Shown: in pieces, positions 63,865 through 64,000 of the stretch
Layout: every line of letters begins with the position of its first letter
Position numbering within the stretch: the stretch's first letter is position 1
Assembly (NCBI GenBank): GCA_022870745.1
Contig: CP085323.1
Location: forward strand, 2,294,001-2,358,000
Direction of reading: 5' to 3'
Length of the DNA stretch: 64,000 bases
From: Silvibacterium acidisoli
GTDB taxonomy: Bacteria; Acidobacteriota; Terriglobia; Terriglobales; Acidobacteriaceae
The notes under the pieces: model-generated
What the model was told of the DNA's origin: nothing
The model's database searches: none
What the model saw: the letters and a program-made list of their open reading frames with translations, nothing else
Made by a program: the position numbers and the translations under genes

Positions 63865-64000
63865 GGTCTTTCCGGATTTTCCGGGTTCTCCACTATTCCA
63901 CAGCTTTCCACAGCCGTTGCACCGGTTCTGCGCCTTGTCGTGCCCGGTCTGGAGGCGTAGTTTCGGGAAGTGCGCCATCGAAATCGCCGGTGTACGCCGG
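63865..64000. other. Right edge of window, no gene recognised
   Basis: About 136 bases after the small basic protein. Two imperfect TTCCACA words at 63895-63912 are the only pattern noticed. A minus-strand frame (63652-63978) overlaps the small gene and is not supported. Confidence 0.3.

Noticed and set aside
63895-63912. Two TTCCACA words resembling DnaA boxes (possible origin)
   Set aside because: Only two imperfect copies and no AT-rich unwinding region or dnaA gene in the window.
63652-63978. 108-residue minus-strand frame with a hydrophobic C-terminus
   Set aside because: It is the antisense of the small basic protein; hydrophobicity follows from complementing Lys/Arg-rich codons.

Overview
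The window reads as a chromosomal segment of an acidobacterium, most likely class Terriglobia (Acidobacteriaceae, the Terriglobus/Granulicella type). The support is family content, not a database search. It has a PadR regulator coupled to a duplicated orphan ABC permease (ADOP), a VWFA-related protein of the acidobacterial kind, a plant-type PNGase A homologue, an HpnI-like hopanoid glycosyltransferase, and GC-rich coding sequence throughout. I see no insertion sequence, prophage or CRISPR array.

Layout. 1-9257: a partial GNAT acetyltransferase, a TauE/SafE permease, a secreted serine hydrolase, GreB, a secreted sugar dehydrogenase fused to cytochrome c, a protein with a disordered basic N-terminus and a receiver-like domain, a roughly 750-bp gap holding a probable minus-strand structured RNA, and then a Rieske oxygenase-mutM pair. 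9343-19787: an ArnT-like glycosyltransferase; a minus-strand run of M28 peptidase, two FtsX/MacB-type permeases and HpnI; RNase P RNA (rnpB); small secreted proteins; a VWA protein; and a Tat-type metallophosphoesterase. 19788-24153: ADOP-PadR with an operator-like dyad, and a second metallophosphoesterase. 24388-32733: housekeeping and stress genes: hslVU (HslV has a 29-residue N-terminal extension), a CDF zinc exporter, an ATP-dependent DNA ligase, and prfA-prmC. 32855-41401: PNGase A-like amidase, rsmI with a degenerate site-2 protease-CBS protein, rsmD, thiL, an M23 peptidase and a membrane-anchored unknown.

41715-58725 is the translation/transcription core: tRNA-Thr(UGU), tRNA-Tyr, tRNA-Thr(GGU), tRNA-Gly, an unknown 102-residue protein, a 2-oxoglutarate/Fe(II) oxygenase, tuf, rpmG, tRNA-Trp, secE, nusG, rplK, rplA, rplJ, rplL, rpoB and rpoC. 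The order is close to the classical bacterial arrangement, but four things are unusual: an oxygenase directly in front of EF-Tu, arrays of 7-bp repeats just upstream of rplK, rplJ and rpoC, a 787-bp rplL-rpoB gap ending in nested hairpins, and an eight-cysteine insertion in the N-terminal part of RpoB. 58961-63864: a ComEA-like helix-hairpin-helix protein, a YidB-like protein, an aldo/keto reductase, a secreted creatininase-family amidohydrolase, a lipid kinase, a nitroreductase and a small basic protein.

The best candidates for something undescribed are the oxygenase-EF-Tu pairing, the heptamer-repeat leaders of the ribosomal/RNA polymerase operon, the zinc-ribbon insert in RpoB, the structured RNA at 7005-7200, and the protease-dead M50-CBS protein translated with rsmI.
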